In this document: positions 16,676-25,266 of the stretch, one piece after another | Layout: each line of letters starts with the position of its first letter | Position numbering within the stretch: the stretch's first letter is position 1 | Assembly: GCF_014652435.1 (NCBI RefSeq) | Contig: NZ_BMYU01000003.1 | Span: forward strand, 372,001 to 436,000 | Direction: 5' to 3' | Length of the DNA: 64,000 bases | Source: Cognatundibacterium squillarum | GTDB lineage: Bacteria; Pseudomonadota; Gammaproteobacteria; Burkholderiales; Burkholderiaceae_D | Position numbers and translations under genes: made by a program | Notes under the pieces: generated by a model | What the model saw: the letters and a program-made list of their open reading frames with translations, nothing else | What the model was told of the DNA's origin: nothing | Databases searched by the model: none

Positions 16676-17057
16676 GGTACGGCCATCAGAATCATTCAGC
16701 CGGTATTGTACGCTGACACAGGCAGCGATCACGCGCTGACACAGAATTTGACCCTGTGTCACGGCGAACGCAAAGCAGGCCACAGCACAAAAACTCGGTG
16801 AGAACAGAAAACGCGCGCAAATGCGGTGTGAAAAGCTGGAAAGCTACAGCGCGGGGAAAGAGTCAGAAAGAGGGAAAAACTGCCGGACAACTTGTCACCG
16901 GTGCGGAAAGGATGTGACACACATCGCACCAGGATCTTGCTTACAACGCCGCCGCTGTGGACGGGCAACTCTCCGGCGGGAGTCGCTGAACTGAACGAAC
17001 GTTCAGTGGAAGACAGGAAGTACTACAAACAATAAAGCCAATGTTGCGGTGCAATAA
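16676..17057. other. Gene-free stretch, 382 bp
   Basis: It holds the upstream region of the radical SAM gene and a perfect operator-like palindrome (16991-17006). I see no supported gene; the short frames have no ribosome-binding sites. Confidence 0.5.
16991..17006. promoter_or_regulatory. Operator-like palindrome CTGAACG-AA-CGTTCAG
   Basis: The seven-base arms are perfect and the centre is two bases. GAACG..CGTTC dyads are typical operators of TetR-family repressors. It lies between the small peptide gene and the radical SAM gene; no TetR gene is in the window, so the regulator and target are unknown. Confidence 0.5.
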
Positions 17058-17129
17058 TCAGTCAGCCAGAGCAGCAGTCAGAATAGCAATACTTGCAACG
17101 ATTTGAGCCAGAATCATCAGACTAATCAT
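17058..17129 (-). CDS. 23-residue hydrophobic small protein
   Basis: The peptide reads MISLMILAQIVASIAILTAA followed by LAD and a TGA stop. A strong AAGGAG lies nine bases before the ATG at 17129 with a purine- and A-rich spacer. Almost the whole chain is one hydrophobic helix, long enough to cross a membrane once, with a single acidic residue at the end. It is too short for normal gene callers. Candidates are a single-pass small membrane protein that modulates a larger partner, a type I toxin (though basic residues and an antisense RNA are not evident), or a leader peptide. The strong start signal and clean hydrophobic composition make it more likely real than chance. No family is recognised. 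Confidence 0.55.
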   Translation of the reverse strand: MISLMILAQIVASIAILTAALAD

Positions 17130-17412
17130 GGTGTTTTCTCCTTAAAGGGTTGGTTGATTCGATGTGCGTATGATAGAGAGTGGCCGGAACTGAATCCAAT
17201 GACATATTCAAATAATCAGATATACGTTTTTTGAATGTCATTAGAATTTCACATTTCATATGCTTATTTTTAAATTGTGCACTGCAAAATGCGCACACTG
17301 CCGTATTTCCTTCGATAAAGTCTGGTGTTGACTGAATGGAATCATTTTGTAAGTATCTGTTACGGGCAGATTGTTTTATGTCTGTCAGCCTTCGCATGAC
17401 GAAAAATGCCGC
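17130..17412. other. AT-rich divergent promoter region
   Basis: This stretch lies between the small peptide gene and the LysE gene and is visibly more AT-rich than its surroundings. A minus-strand open frame of 91 codons covers it, but it runs into the peptide's ribosome-binding site and has no start signal of its own; I regard it as spurious. Promoters for both flanking genes should lie here. Confidence 0.5.
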
Positions 17413-18105
17413 ATGATAGGAGGTGAAAAATGCTTACCCTCCACAGACTCGTACAGAAAGTTTCGATTGATACTGCAAACCTTTTCCACTGTTGCACTGA
17501 TGCACTGGATCATACTGCTTACTCCGGGCGCCAATTTTTTTCTGGTCAGTCAGCTGGCCGCCAGCGGTCAGCGCCGCACTGCCCTGCAGGCATCGCTGGG
17601 TATTTGCACGGTAACGCTGATCTGGGCCAGCCTGGCGGTACTTGGCATAGGCTGGGTGTTTCATACCTATCCGTGGCTGCGTATTGCGATGCAGCTGGGG
17701 GGCGGTGGTTATTTACTGTGGCTGGCGTGGAAGCTGTGGCCATCGGCTGCGCCGGCTGGGCAGACGGAATCCGCCGCACCTCTGCGTTACAGCGGCTGGC
17801 AAGCTTACCGTACCGGTTTTCTGACAAATATTCTGAACCCGAAAACCGCCCTGTTTTTCGGCAGTGTGTTTGCCACCGCATTACCGCATCAGCCTCCGGT
17901 CTGGTTGATTGCCTGTACGGTATTGCTGGCATGGATCAATGCGATGACCTGGCATATTTTCATTTCGCTGGCATTTTCGCAGACGCTGATTCAGCGCTGG
18001 TACGCACGTTCTGCAATACAAATGACGCGGCTGGCTGCACTGGTGATTGGCGGTTTCGGAATAAAGTTGCTGTGGACAAGTCTGGCGTGGTTCACAGGTG
18101 GCTGA
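17413..18105 (+). CDS. LysE/RhtB-family amino acid exporter
   Basis: An inner-membrane exporter of 212-230 residues depending on the start. Family features are clear: QTFSTVALMHWIILLTPGANFFLVSQ at the N-terminus with the diagnostic TPGANF, then GYLLWLAWKLW, and FLTNILNPKTALFFGSVFAT. About six helices are visible. The start is a problem. In-frame candidates are the ATG at 17413 (used here), a TTG at 17467 that would give the family's usual length, and the ATG at 17500. The only strong ribosome-binding site in the area (AGGAGGTGAAAA before the ATG at 17430) points into a different frame. An indel near 17430-17470 would explain this. Substrates of the family are amino acids and similar metabolites. 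Confidence 0.85.
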   Translation: MIGGEKCLPSTDSYRKFRLILQTFSTVALMHWIILLTPGANFFLVSQLAASGQRRTALQASLGICTVTLIWASLAVLGIGWVFHTYPWLRIAMQLGGGGYLLWLAWKLWPSAAPAGQTESAAPLRYSGWQAYRTGFLTNILNPKTALFFGSVFATALPHQPPVWLIACTVLLAWINAMTWHIFISLAFSQTLIQRWYARSAIQMTRLAALVIGGFGIKLLWTSLAWFTGG

Positions 18106-18150
18106 CAAATCTGAACCTGAACCTTGTTCAGCGTATTCAGCAAAAAGAAA

Positions 18151-18183
18151 AAGCGCGTCATCTTCCGGTGACGCGCTTTTTTT
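18151..18183. terminator. Terminator after the LysE gene (possibly bidirectional)
   Basis: A perfect ten-base stem (AAGCGCGTCA / TGACGCGCTT) with an eight-base loop is followed by T5 or more on the plus strand and flanked by A-rich sequence upstream, so it could also serve the convergent chemoreceptor gene ending at 18228. Confidence 0.85.
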
Positions 18184-18227
18184 CAGCATATGCAGAACGC
18201 TGATCTGCATGGATGGCAGGGGGCGAC

Positions 18228-19918
18228 TCAGAACTCTTCCCAGTCTCCTGCATCATTATCTTTGGGTTTTGCACGTGCAGGTGCCGGTGCCCGTGGTGCC
18301 GGAACGGCTTTTAAGGCAGGTCTGGCAGCCGGTTTGCGTGCTGCAGGTGCCGGTGATGCCTGTGCCACCGCCGGATGGCCAGCACCCGCGCTGAATCCGG
18401 CCGTCGCGTTGCCGCTTTGCGGGCTGACTTTGAAACCATCCACAATCACAGACAAGGCATGCGCCTGATCCTGCAGGGCGGATGCTGCCGCTGCTGCCTG
18501 TTCCACCAATGCCGCATTTTGCTGCGTTGTCTCGTCCATCTGGGTAACTGCAACATTGATCTGATCAATACCGGCAGTCTGTTCCTGACTGGCAGCAGAG
18601 ATTTCACTGACCACATCCGATACATGCTGCCCGCCTGACTGACCAGTTCGGTACCGCGCTGCACTTTGCCGACAGAATCATCGATCAGCACTTTGATTTC
18701 TTTGGCAGCCGTGGCGCTGCGCTGCGCAAGACTGCGCACTTCAGCTGCCACTACTGCGAAGCCGCGACCCTGTTCACCGGCACGGGCTGCTTCCACCGCA
18801 GCGTTCAGCGCCAGAATATTAGTCTGGAAAGCAATACCGTCAATTACGCCGATGATGTCCACAATCTTGCGCGCAGAGTCATTGATTTCATTCATGGTTT
18901 CGACGACTTCGCTAACCACGGTACCGCCCTTGCGTGCTGTCTCAGACGCATTGGAGGCCAGCTGATTGGCCTGACGCGCATTGTCTGCATTCTGTTTAAC
19001 AGTACTGGTCAGTTCTTCCAGCGACGAAGCGGTTTCTTCGAGTGAGCTGGCCTGACTTTCAGTGCGGGACGACAAATCCATATTGCCGGTGGCGATTTCG
19101 GTGGAAGCGGCATTGATGCTGTCCGTGCTGACGCGGACGCTGCTGACCAGCGTTGCCAGCGAGCTGTTCATGGTTTTCAGCGAACTGAGCAGTTGTCCGA
19201 CTTCATCATTACTGCTGACATCAATATTGCGGGACAGATCCCCTTTGGCAACTGTTTCAGCAATATCCACAGCGTATTCGAGCGACGAAACAATTTTCCG
19301 TATCAGTGATATACCCATGAACAGGATCAGCGCAATCGCTATAACAGAAACTCCAACGGCAATGCTGGTTGCGCTACCGACAGTGGAACGGGCGGAGTCC
19401 GCGCTCTCTTTTCCCAGCTTCACGTTGTAGTCATGACTGGCTTTAAATGCCGCACTCATTTTTTCAGCGATCGCCTGATTCGCCAGAATGTAGTCGCGCG
19501 CCTCATCCAATTTTCCTTCTTTTGCCAGCGCTACCGTTTTCTTGCGAAGCTCAGAAAAGTCAGCGTAGGTTTTTCTGATGTCGGCAATCAATTGTTTGTC
19601 GGTGTCATCCGACAAGTTTTCTTTCTCATAATGACTAATAGCATTGTCGACAGCTTTATCGTTCTCCGCCATCATCGCTATTATTTTGTCGCGAGTGGCC
19701 GCGTCATCCACCGCCATGAATTGCCAGACCCGTAATCTCGTGAGAGCACTGTTGTTCATTGCATCATTCAAATCAATCAGACTTGGTATCGTGTTCACAT
19801 TGCCATAATTGGCAGCACTGAACACTTTGTTAATCTGAATTATTCCTGCTGCTGTAACAATCAGTAGGCTGGCCAAGCTGGCTGCCATCAGCAGATACAA
19901 ACGTTTTGCAATAGACAT
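18228..19918 (-). pseudogene. Methyl-accepting chemotaxis protein broken by a frameshift
   Basis: Translation starts at 19918 ([10 protein letters not shown], after GGGGGAG). A four-helix-bundle periplasmic sensor (about 35-185) lies between two transmembrane helices, then HAMP, then the signalling helices with the receptor hairpin tip ([33 protein letters not shown] region). After GTELVSQAG the frame is lost near 18626 and the reading ends at 18446 with nonsense sequence. The true continuation ([18 protein letters not shown] onward) is in another frame to 18228, ending in a Pro/Ala-rich linker and DWEEF, a pentapeptide like the NWETF tether for CheR/CheB. Compared with the intact receptor at 25267 about 31 bp are missing at the break. 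It follows cheW in the same direction. Real mutation or sequence error are both possible. Confidence 0.85.
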
Positions 19919-19956
19919 CGTTGTGCTCCCCCGGGTTGCAAGAGCCTGATGCGGGC

Positions 19957-20469
19957 TTATTTTTGTCCGAACTGTAGTCCCATATCAGGTGTTTTCATGA
20001 GTAATGCGATATCGATCAGGATCACCATACGCTGATCCAGTGGTGCCAAACCACGAAGGAAGCTGGAATCAATGGTGGAGCCCAGTTCCGGTGCTGGCTT
20101 GATTTGTGTTTCATTCAGGTTGATCACATCAGAGACGCTGTCCACCACGATGCCGACGATGGTATTTTCAATGTGCAGAATGATCACCACGGTGAAGGAA
20201 TCGTAGGTTGGTTCGCCGAGTTCAAATTTAATACGCAGGTCAATAATCGGCACGATGACGCCGCGCAGGTTCATCACACCTTTCATAAATTCCGGTGCAT
20301 TTGCGATGCGGGTGACGGATTCATAGCCTCTGATTTCCTGCACAAGCTGAATATCAATCCCGTATTCTTCCTTACCTAAGCGAAAAGCCAGATACTCGGA
20401 AGTCTTTAAGCTGGCAGCGTGGTGGTCGTCATTATGTGAATTGGCGGTGGATACAGTGCTGTTCAGCAT
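19957..20469 (-). CDS. cheW: Chemotaxis coupling protein CheW
   Basis: A 170-residue CheW. I chose the ATG at 20469 ([11 protein letters not shown]) because AAAAGG lies before it; an upstream in-frame codon would add eight residues. The conserved core is present: [22 protein letters not shown], then [32 protein letters not shown] sequence (positions about 52-82) and the C-terminal [15 protein letters not shown]. It links receptors to the kinase CheA at the inner membrane. It lies 38 bp upstream of the frameshifted receptor gene, and the two probably form one transcript. CheA and the other chemotaxis genes are not in the window, so this is an auxiliary pair. Confidence 0.95.
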   Translation of the reverse strand: MLNSTVSTANSHNDDHHAASLKTSEYLAFRLGKEEYGIDIQLVQEIRGYESVTRIANAPEFMKGVMNLRGVIVPIIDLRIKFELGEPTYDSFTVVIILHIENTIVGIVVDSVSDVINLNETQIKPAPELGSTIDSSFLRGLAPLDQRMVILIDIALLMKTPDMGLQFGQK

Positions 20470-20785
20470 GAAAATTACCTTTTGAATAATCAAATTGAAG
20501 AAAAAAGCGAGCCGGCCTGAGCAGAGTCAGGCCACGCAATCATGATAGTGCTGTCAATTCGGAAATGCCAGCCTGTCAAAGACGAAGCTTGCTCGCAAGC
20601 AACGATCCGTGCATTCAGAATAGTGCAAAATACATCAAATGCTTGTTACCTTCACAAAAGTTCACACTCATGCCGCTTTCCCGCACTTCACGCCGCGAAA
20701 TCTGCACTTTGTCGCAATGCGGTAGATAGACATCCGGTGCTCCTCTACAGTACAGCTATCCGATCACTCAACAAGGAGAACTGAA
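20470..20785. other. Divergent promoter region, 316 bp
   Basis: It separates cheW from the small exported protein gene. It holds a short perfect dyad, GCTTGC-TC-GCAAGC, at 20587-20600. I see no gene or known regulatory motif here. Confidence 0.4.
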
Positions 20786-21094
20786 ATGAACACCACTACA
20801 CTGAAATCCCGTCTGATTCTGAGCGTTGCCGGTTTTGCCGGTCTGATGGCAGTAGCACAGGCATGGACCACACCGGTGCAGACAATGCATACAGCACCGG
20901 TCGCTGAACAGGTTGTCACGATCACCGCAAAACGTTTGACGACAGAAGAGAAAATCGCGTTTGACACACAAGGTCAGGTGCCACAGCAAGTGATCATCAG
21001 CGCACGCAAGCTGACAGAGCAGGAAAAACTGGCGTTTGATCAGGCACATCCGGCTGAAGTTGCTCAGGCATACCGCGCAAATGATCCGAGCTGA
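20786..21094 (+). CDS. Small exported protein with an internal repeat
   Basis: A 102-residue protein that I do not recognise. An AAGGAGAACTGAA site precedes the start, so it is almost surely translated. The N-terminus is a signal peptide (hydrophobic 10-24, AQA cleavage region). The mature part of about 75 residues contains two copies of a motif: VVTITAKRLTTEEKIAFD (43-60) and VIISARKLTEQEKLAFD (69-85). The spacing is about 26 residues. No cysteine is present. The repeat may form two equivalent short beta-alpha units for binding or assembly. It has its own promoter region and no operon partner. Function unknown. Confidence 0.8.
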   Translation: MNTTTLKSRLILSVAGFAGLMAVAQAWTTPVQTMHTAPVAEQVVTITAKRLTTEEKIAFDTQGQVPQQVIISARKLTEQEKLAFDQAHPAEVAQAYRANDPS

Positions 21095-21209
21095 CAGGGA
21101 TTTTTCTGATGTTAAGAAAACAGATTGATAAAAATCGCGTCACGCATATCAGTACCGGGACCAGTGGCAGCACGGAAGGCAGCGCGGGGGATCAGAACAC
21201 AGTGCTTCG

Positions 21210-22298
21210 TCAGCGCGGAACATTTTGTTGTGATTCTTCGCCATTCTGCTCCAGTGCATCCATCGCCACCCAGCAACGGTTCAGCGTCGGATAAGGGCTG
21301 ATCTGGAACAGACATTCGTCACGTTCCATAACACCCGATCCGCACAACTGATGCATACGCGCCAGTTGCTGTGCCTGATGCAGGCAAAGTGACAGGCCTT
21401 CCAGGGCATGTTCTGCTGCATCCTGCGCGAGTACAGCTTCTGACACATGTTCAGGAAAATGCCATTGCTGTCCGATTTGTGCGGACAGCAATGATGCTTT
21501 CTCATTTAACTGATTCAGAAACTGTGCGGAACCGGGCAGAGTTGCCGTAACACCGGTACGGTCGATCGCACGGCAACAGGCAATCAGTCCGACATTCAGT
21601 AGCATGCCTGCCAGAAAGCCATTGAAACTGTCATGTCCCTGCTGTGTGTACAGCAAACTGGTGGCGATACTGGTGCGTTCACTGTGCGCCCAGACCAGCG
21701 GTGCGAGCTGACTGGTCAGCAAGCCCTGATCTGACTGGATCAAAGGGCGGAACGCCGTGCGTGCAATCAGAATGCGCAAACCTTGTAAGCCCAGCAAGGT
21801 TACCGCTTTATCCAGACTGCGTATGGGCGTCGCCGGACTGTAATACGAAGAATTGACTTCGCTGAGCAAAGCACCGACCAGCACCACATCTTTGGCGATC
21901 TGTTGCGCCAGCCCCTGTGCTGTGGCATCAGGATTACGTAAGTCTTTCAGCAATTGCGGCAGGATTGCCGGCACGCGCGGAATCAGTTCCGAACTCTGGC
22001 TGTCGGTCAGCAATTTATCAATGGCCGCATTCAGTGTCCGTTCTATATACGGACTTGGCGGCCCCAGCTTATCGCTAAGCAGCCATTGCTGATAGCGTGC
22101 GCGTAAGCGTGGTCCGGCGTCCCATTCAAAGCTGACCGTCGGCGTTGCTTCCAGTGCGCCCATGACAGTATGACCGGACTCCGGGGGACCAGTTTCCTGC
22201 CTGTTTTTTTGCAGGCCGAGTAAGCGTAAAAGCAGAGATTTCAATCGTTCAGGCTGAGAAAAGGCGCAGGAAAATAAACATTCTGTGCCGGTATGCAT
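21210..22298 (-). CDS. HDOD-domain signalling protein
   Basis: A 362-residue cytoplasmic protein. The ATG at 22298 has AGAGGTG five bases before it. After a variable N-terminal region of about 95 residues, the HDOD domain begins with the typical ELIPRVPAILPQLLKDL, followed by LAQQIAKDVVLVGALLSEVNSSYY, IRSLDKAVTLLGLQGLRILIARTAF and a hydrophobic helix GFLAGMLLNVGLIA. HDOD domains lack the metal-binding HD pair of true phosphohydrolases and act in signalling, often near c-di-GMP or chemotaxis proteins. The gene stands 39 bp downstream of the GH18 gene in the same direction, so read-through is possible. The specific role is unknown. Confidence 0.85.
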   Translation of the reverse strand: MHTGTECLFSCAFSQPERLKSLLLRLLGLQKNRQETGPPESGHTVMGALEATPTVSFEWDAGPRLRARYQQWLLSDKLGPPSPYIERTLNAAIDKLLTDSQSSELIPRVPAILPQLLKDLRNPDATAQGLAQQIAKDVVLVGALLSEVNSSYYSPATPIRSLDKAVTLLGLQGLRILIARTAFRPLIQSDQGLLTSQLAPLVWAHSERTSIATSLLYTQQGHDSFNGFLAGMLLNVGLIACCRAIDRTGVTATLPGSAQFLNQLNEKASLLSAQIGQQWHFPEHVSEAVLAQDAAEHALEGLSLCLHQAQQLARMHQLCGSGVMERDECLFQISPYPTLNRCWVAMDALEQNGEESQQNVPR

Positions 22299-22337
22299 AC
22301 CGGCACCTCTGCACACATCTTAGCTGAAAGCCGGAAT

Positions 22338-23639
22338 TCAGGGGAAGGCTTTCTGCGACAGTCCTTCTGACATCACTTGCAGCAGACTTTCCTGCGGATG
22401 ATCGCCGCCCAGTTGCCATGCCATTGCACCGGCCAGCCCGTGTTCACGGATATAACGCATTTTGCGTTGAACCACCCGGGCACTGTCGTATGTGATGAAT
22501 ACACGCCGTTCAGGATGCCAGATCCAGCTTGCCTGACTGGCATCTGAAAACAGTGCCTGATAGCCCTGCTTGCTGCGCAGCAGACTGACCAGATCCGCAT
22601 AATCCGGAATACGCGGATCGCCGCTGCGGGCGCAACTGACGCATCCGGGCAGCAAATCTTTGGGGCCGGTGTAATGATCTCCGGCCTGCGTCACAAATGG
22701 CTGAAACAATCCCTGGTTTGCGCTGCCGGTCTGATAAAACGCGCGACCGTAAAACGGAATACCCATCACCAGCTTGTGTGCAGGCACACCACCGGTAAGG
22801 TATTGCTGAACCGCAGCGTCGATGGTCATCGCAAACATCGGCGGATACAGACGGTCTTTGTCCGCTGCACTTAAACTTGCCGGTGCCAGCGCACGCAGCG
22901 GATGGTGGAACAGCGCCTCATCTTTTTCTGCAAATAAATGCGCCTGATGATGGGTTTGCTGATCCCAGGGGCCGTGTAAGTCATAGGTCATCAGTTGCAG
23001 ATAATCTGCCTGCTGCGCGATATCGCGCAGATGTGTGTAAATGCGCGATAAACCGAAAGCAGAACCCGGAACTGCAATCGTGATCTGATATGAAGGCATG
23101 TTTTTCGCAGGCTGACGTTCCATTTCTGTACGCACTGCGCGCAACAGTTTCGCGAAGTTCAGACTGTCTTCCGGACGCGGATATTCCCAGTCAATATCCA
23201 GTCCCTGCAAACCGAACTGCCGCACCATGCGCATACAGGACTGCGCAAAGCGGCGACGCCCTTCTTCTGAAGCAGCGGCATTGCGAAAAAATGCCGCTTC
23301 TTTGCTGTCATCGTTGCTGTGTGCCCAGCCACCCACTGACAGTAATATCCGCAGTGATGGATTATCGCGACGCGCTGCCTGCCAGGCTGTTTGCTGTGCT
23401 TGCAGGTCTTTTTTGCTCAGCGGCGTTTCTGTCACGCATTCGCCCTGCGCATTCAGGGTCAGAAATGCCATGTTCAGATGGCTTAATTGTTTCGCCTGCT
23501 GTGTCGTCAGGCGAAACGCCGGTTTGCCCGGTTCCGGCATAAGTCCGTAAGCCATCACCACATGCGCAGGCGGTGTTGCGGCGGCAGAGAGTTGCGGGAT
23601 CAGCGTAAGGCTGAATAACAGGGGCAGAAGTCGTTTCAT
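22338..23639 (-). CDS. Secreted GH18-family glycosyl hydrolase (chitinase-like)
   Basis: A 433-residue exported enzyme. I use the ATG at 23639; a TTG nine bases upstream is less likely. The signal peptide covers residues 1-20 (MKRLLPLLFSLTLIPQLSAA). The barrel shows the strand motif LRILLSVGGWAHS (SxGG) at about 97-108 and the catalytic LQGLDIDWEYP, with Asp 148, Asp 150 and the acid/base Glu 152. The first Asp of the usual DGxDxDxE is Gln 145 here, a variation that may lower activity. Later strands include YLQLMTYDLHGPW and MGIPFYGRAF. No chitin-binding domain is visible. Chitin or peptidoglycan-type N-acetylglucosamine polymers are the likely substrates. Confidence 0.9.
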   Translation of the reverse strand: MKRLLPLLFSLTLIPQLSAAATPPAHVVMAYGLMPEPGKPAFRLTTQQAKQLSHLNMAFLTLNAQGECVTETPLSKKDLQAQQTAWQAARRDNPSLRILLSVGGWAHSNDDSKEAAFFRNAAASEEGRRRFAQSCMRMVRQFGLQGLDIDWEYPRPEDSLNFAKLLRAVRTEMERQPAKNMPSYQITIAVPGSAFGLSRIYTHLRDIAQQADYLQLMTYDLHGPWDQQTHHQAHLFAEKDEALFHHPLRALAPASLSAADKDRLYPPMFAMTIDAAVQQYLTGGVPAHKLVMGIPFYGRAFYQTGSANQGLFQPFVTQAGDHYTGPKDLLPGCVSCARSGDPRIPDYADLVSLLRSKQGYQALFSDASQASWIWHPERRVFITYDSARVVQRKMRYIREHGLAGAMAWQLGGDHPQESLLQVMSEGLSQKAFP

Positions 23640-23817
23640 CGCAGACAATCGGGAAGCAGAATCGTAGCTTATGCTCTGTTGTGCGGGACGGGATGGTCAA
23701 GACATTTTTCTGCCTGAGCAGACCAGCCATGATTTGCCCTGCGCAGTGAACGATGCCAGTGTTGTACCGCAACGGCACTGGTATGGCATACTGCGCCGCT
23801 ATCACAGGAGGAATACT

Positions 23818-24033
23818 ATGAAAACGACTGAAGAACGCCTGATTGATCTGGAAAGCCGACTGACGTTTCAGGAAGATTTAATTGATACGCTGAACACAAC
23901 CGTATTCAGGCAACAGCAGCAGATCGATGAGCTGGAATTACTGTGTACCCGACTCGCGCAGCGTCTGCGCGAAGTGGCGGATCAGGCAGCATTGCGGCCG
24001 GCGATCGTTGATGAACGCCCGCCGCATTACTGA
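23818..24033 (+). CDS. slyX: SlyX family protein
   Basis: A 71-residue coiled-coil protein. The ATG at 23818 follows AGGAGGAATACT, an excellent site; earlier in-frame codons are not needed. The sequence has the family form: ERLIDLESRLTFQEDLIDTLNTTVFRQQQQID, then ELLCTRLAQRLREV and a short polar end with PPHY, which is the usual SlyX terminus. Heptad spacing suggests an oligomer. The function of SlyX is not established. It stands alone, convergent with the metallo-beta-lactamase gene and divergent from the GH18 gene. Confidence 0.92.
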   Translation: MKTTEERLIDLESRLTFQEDLIDTLNTTVFRQQQQIDELELLCTRLAQRLREVADQAALRPAIVDERPPHY

Positions 24034-24047
24034 TTAAAGCGCGCAGC

Positions 24048-25016
24048 TTATGGTTTAACCGGCGAATAATTGACCGGTGTGAATGCGTAAGCTTTTTTAT
24101 CGCCGCGAACATAGCCGAGACCGGGGAACGATAAATGTGCTGCACCGATCATGGCACCTGAACCGGCTGCGCTGGCATAGGCTTTTTTGCGCTCGGCTGC
24201 AGCGGCTTTATTATCGGTATCAAACTGTATTGTTACCGATGGTTCTGCAAACTGCACAGCAGCCACATGCATCAGATCACCCCACAGCACCAGTTGCTGA
24301 TTCTGGCTGCTGATCTGGTAAATCGTATGACCGGCAGTATGGCCGTGGCTGGCAATGGCACGGATGCCCGGTTGCAATTCGGTGTCACCTTCAAAGGCCT
24401 TGAATTTACCGGCTTTGATATAAGGGTTCAGTGATGCCATTGCCCCCTGAAAGAAGCCTTTCGCATCTGCCGGTGCTTTCTCCAGGTTCGCCTGACTCAG
24501 CCAGAAATCCACGTCGTGCTGATCGGCACGTACTACTGCATTCGGGAATACCATCGTTTCGCCATTGATCAGACCGCCAACATGGTCAGGATGCATGTGC
24601 GTGATGTAAATTTCATCCACCTGTTCCGGGCTGTAGCCAGCGGCTTTCAGGTTACTCAGCATTTTTCCCAGTGTCGGACCGAACAGGCTGCCGGCACCGG
24701 CATCGATCAGTACCAGTTTGTTGCCGGTGTTAATCAGGTAAGCATTGACGCTGGTTTCCAGCGGACTGTGCTGGTGGGCTTTGTGCAATGCCTTCCCGAC
24801 TTTTTCCGGTGTGGTATTGGTCAGCAATTTATCGACCGGTAATTCCACCGTGCCATCCGACAGTGCAGTCACTTCAAACTGACCCAGTATGACGCGGTAA
24901 AAACCGGGAGCACTGGTTTTGACTTGTGGTGCGGCGGCAAAACTCTGGGTGGCCGGAATCGCCAGAGCCGTCAGTGCGGCGAATAATACGGAACGCAGAG
25001 AGAGTGTGGTTCGCAT
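24048..25016 (-). CDS. Exported metallo-beta-lactamase-fold hydrolase
   Basis: A 322-residue periplasmic enzyme. The ATG at 25016 has AGGAAA before it. A signal peptide spans about 1-28 with cleavage after SFA or AAA. The zinc-binding motif HxHxDH is complete (His 140, His 142, Asp 144, His 145 in THMHPDHVGG), and later ligands are plausible in ASHGHTAGH and in the C-terminal AAHLSFPG. The arrangement resembles the AHL-lactonase / methyl-parathion-hydrolase branch of the fold, where exported members open lactones or cleave phosphotriesters. The substrate here is unknown. It has its own promoter region and no partner. Confidence 0.9.
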   Translation of the reverse strand: MRTTLSLRSVLFAALTALAIPATQSFAAAPQVKTSAPGFYRVILGQFEVTALSDGTVELPVDKLLTNTTPEKVGKALHKAHQHSPLETSVNAYLINTGNKLVLIDAGAGSLFGPTLGKMLSNLKAAGYSPEQVDEIYITHMHPDHVGGLINGETMVFPNAVVRADQHDVDFWLSQANLEKAPADAKGFFQGAMASLNPYIKAGKFKAFEGDTELQPGIRAIASHGHTAGHTIYQISSQNQQLVLWGDLMHVAAVQFAEPSVTIQFDTDNKAAAAERKKAYASAAGSGAMIGAAHLSFPGLGYVRGDKKAYAFTPVNYSPVKP

Positions 25017-25266
25017 CAATATTTCCTTTCACAGAAAAACCGAAAACCGGATTATGCGCCGGTTCAAAAAATGCTGCTGACGGTGAAAAAACACTTGAAG
25101 GCTGAAGTAACCGCTTTAACGGCAGGCCTCAGGCAATACAAATAACGACAAACGTCAGGCGTGAACTCCGGAATATGCGCGTATAAAAAAAGGGAAGTCA
25201 CTGCAGCAGTGCTTCCCCTGACGGATACGAAGTGGATACTGGAAAATGTTCGCGACGGATGCAGCC

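Noticed and set aside
15161..16801. A 546-codon open frame on the plus strand opposite the radical SAM gene
   Set aside because: The minus-strand protein has clear family motifs; the plus-strand frame has no recognisable domain and shadow-like composition.
17122..17397. A 91-codon minus-strand frame before the small peptide gene
   Set aside because: It has no ribosome-binding site, runs through the peptide's start signal and shows no domain.
17430..18203. A 257-codon open frame with the strongest ribosome-binding site in the area
   Set aside because: It runs out of frame through the LysE gene and shows no family features; only its start signal is interesting and is reported as a finding.
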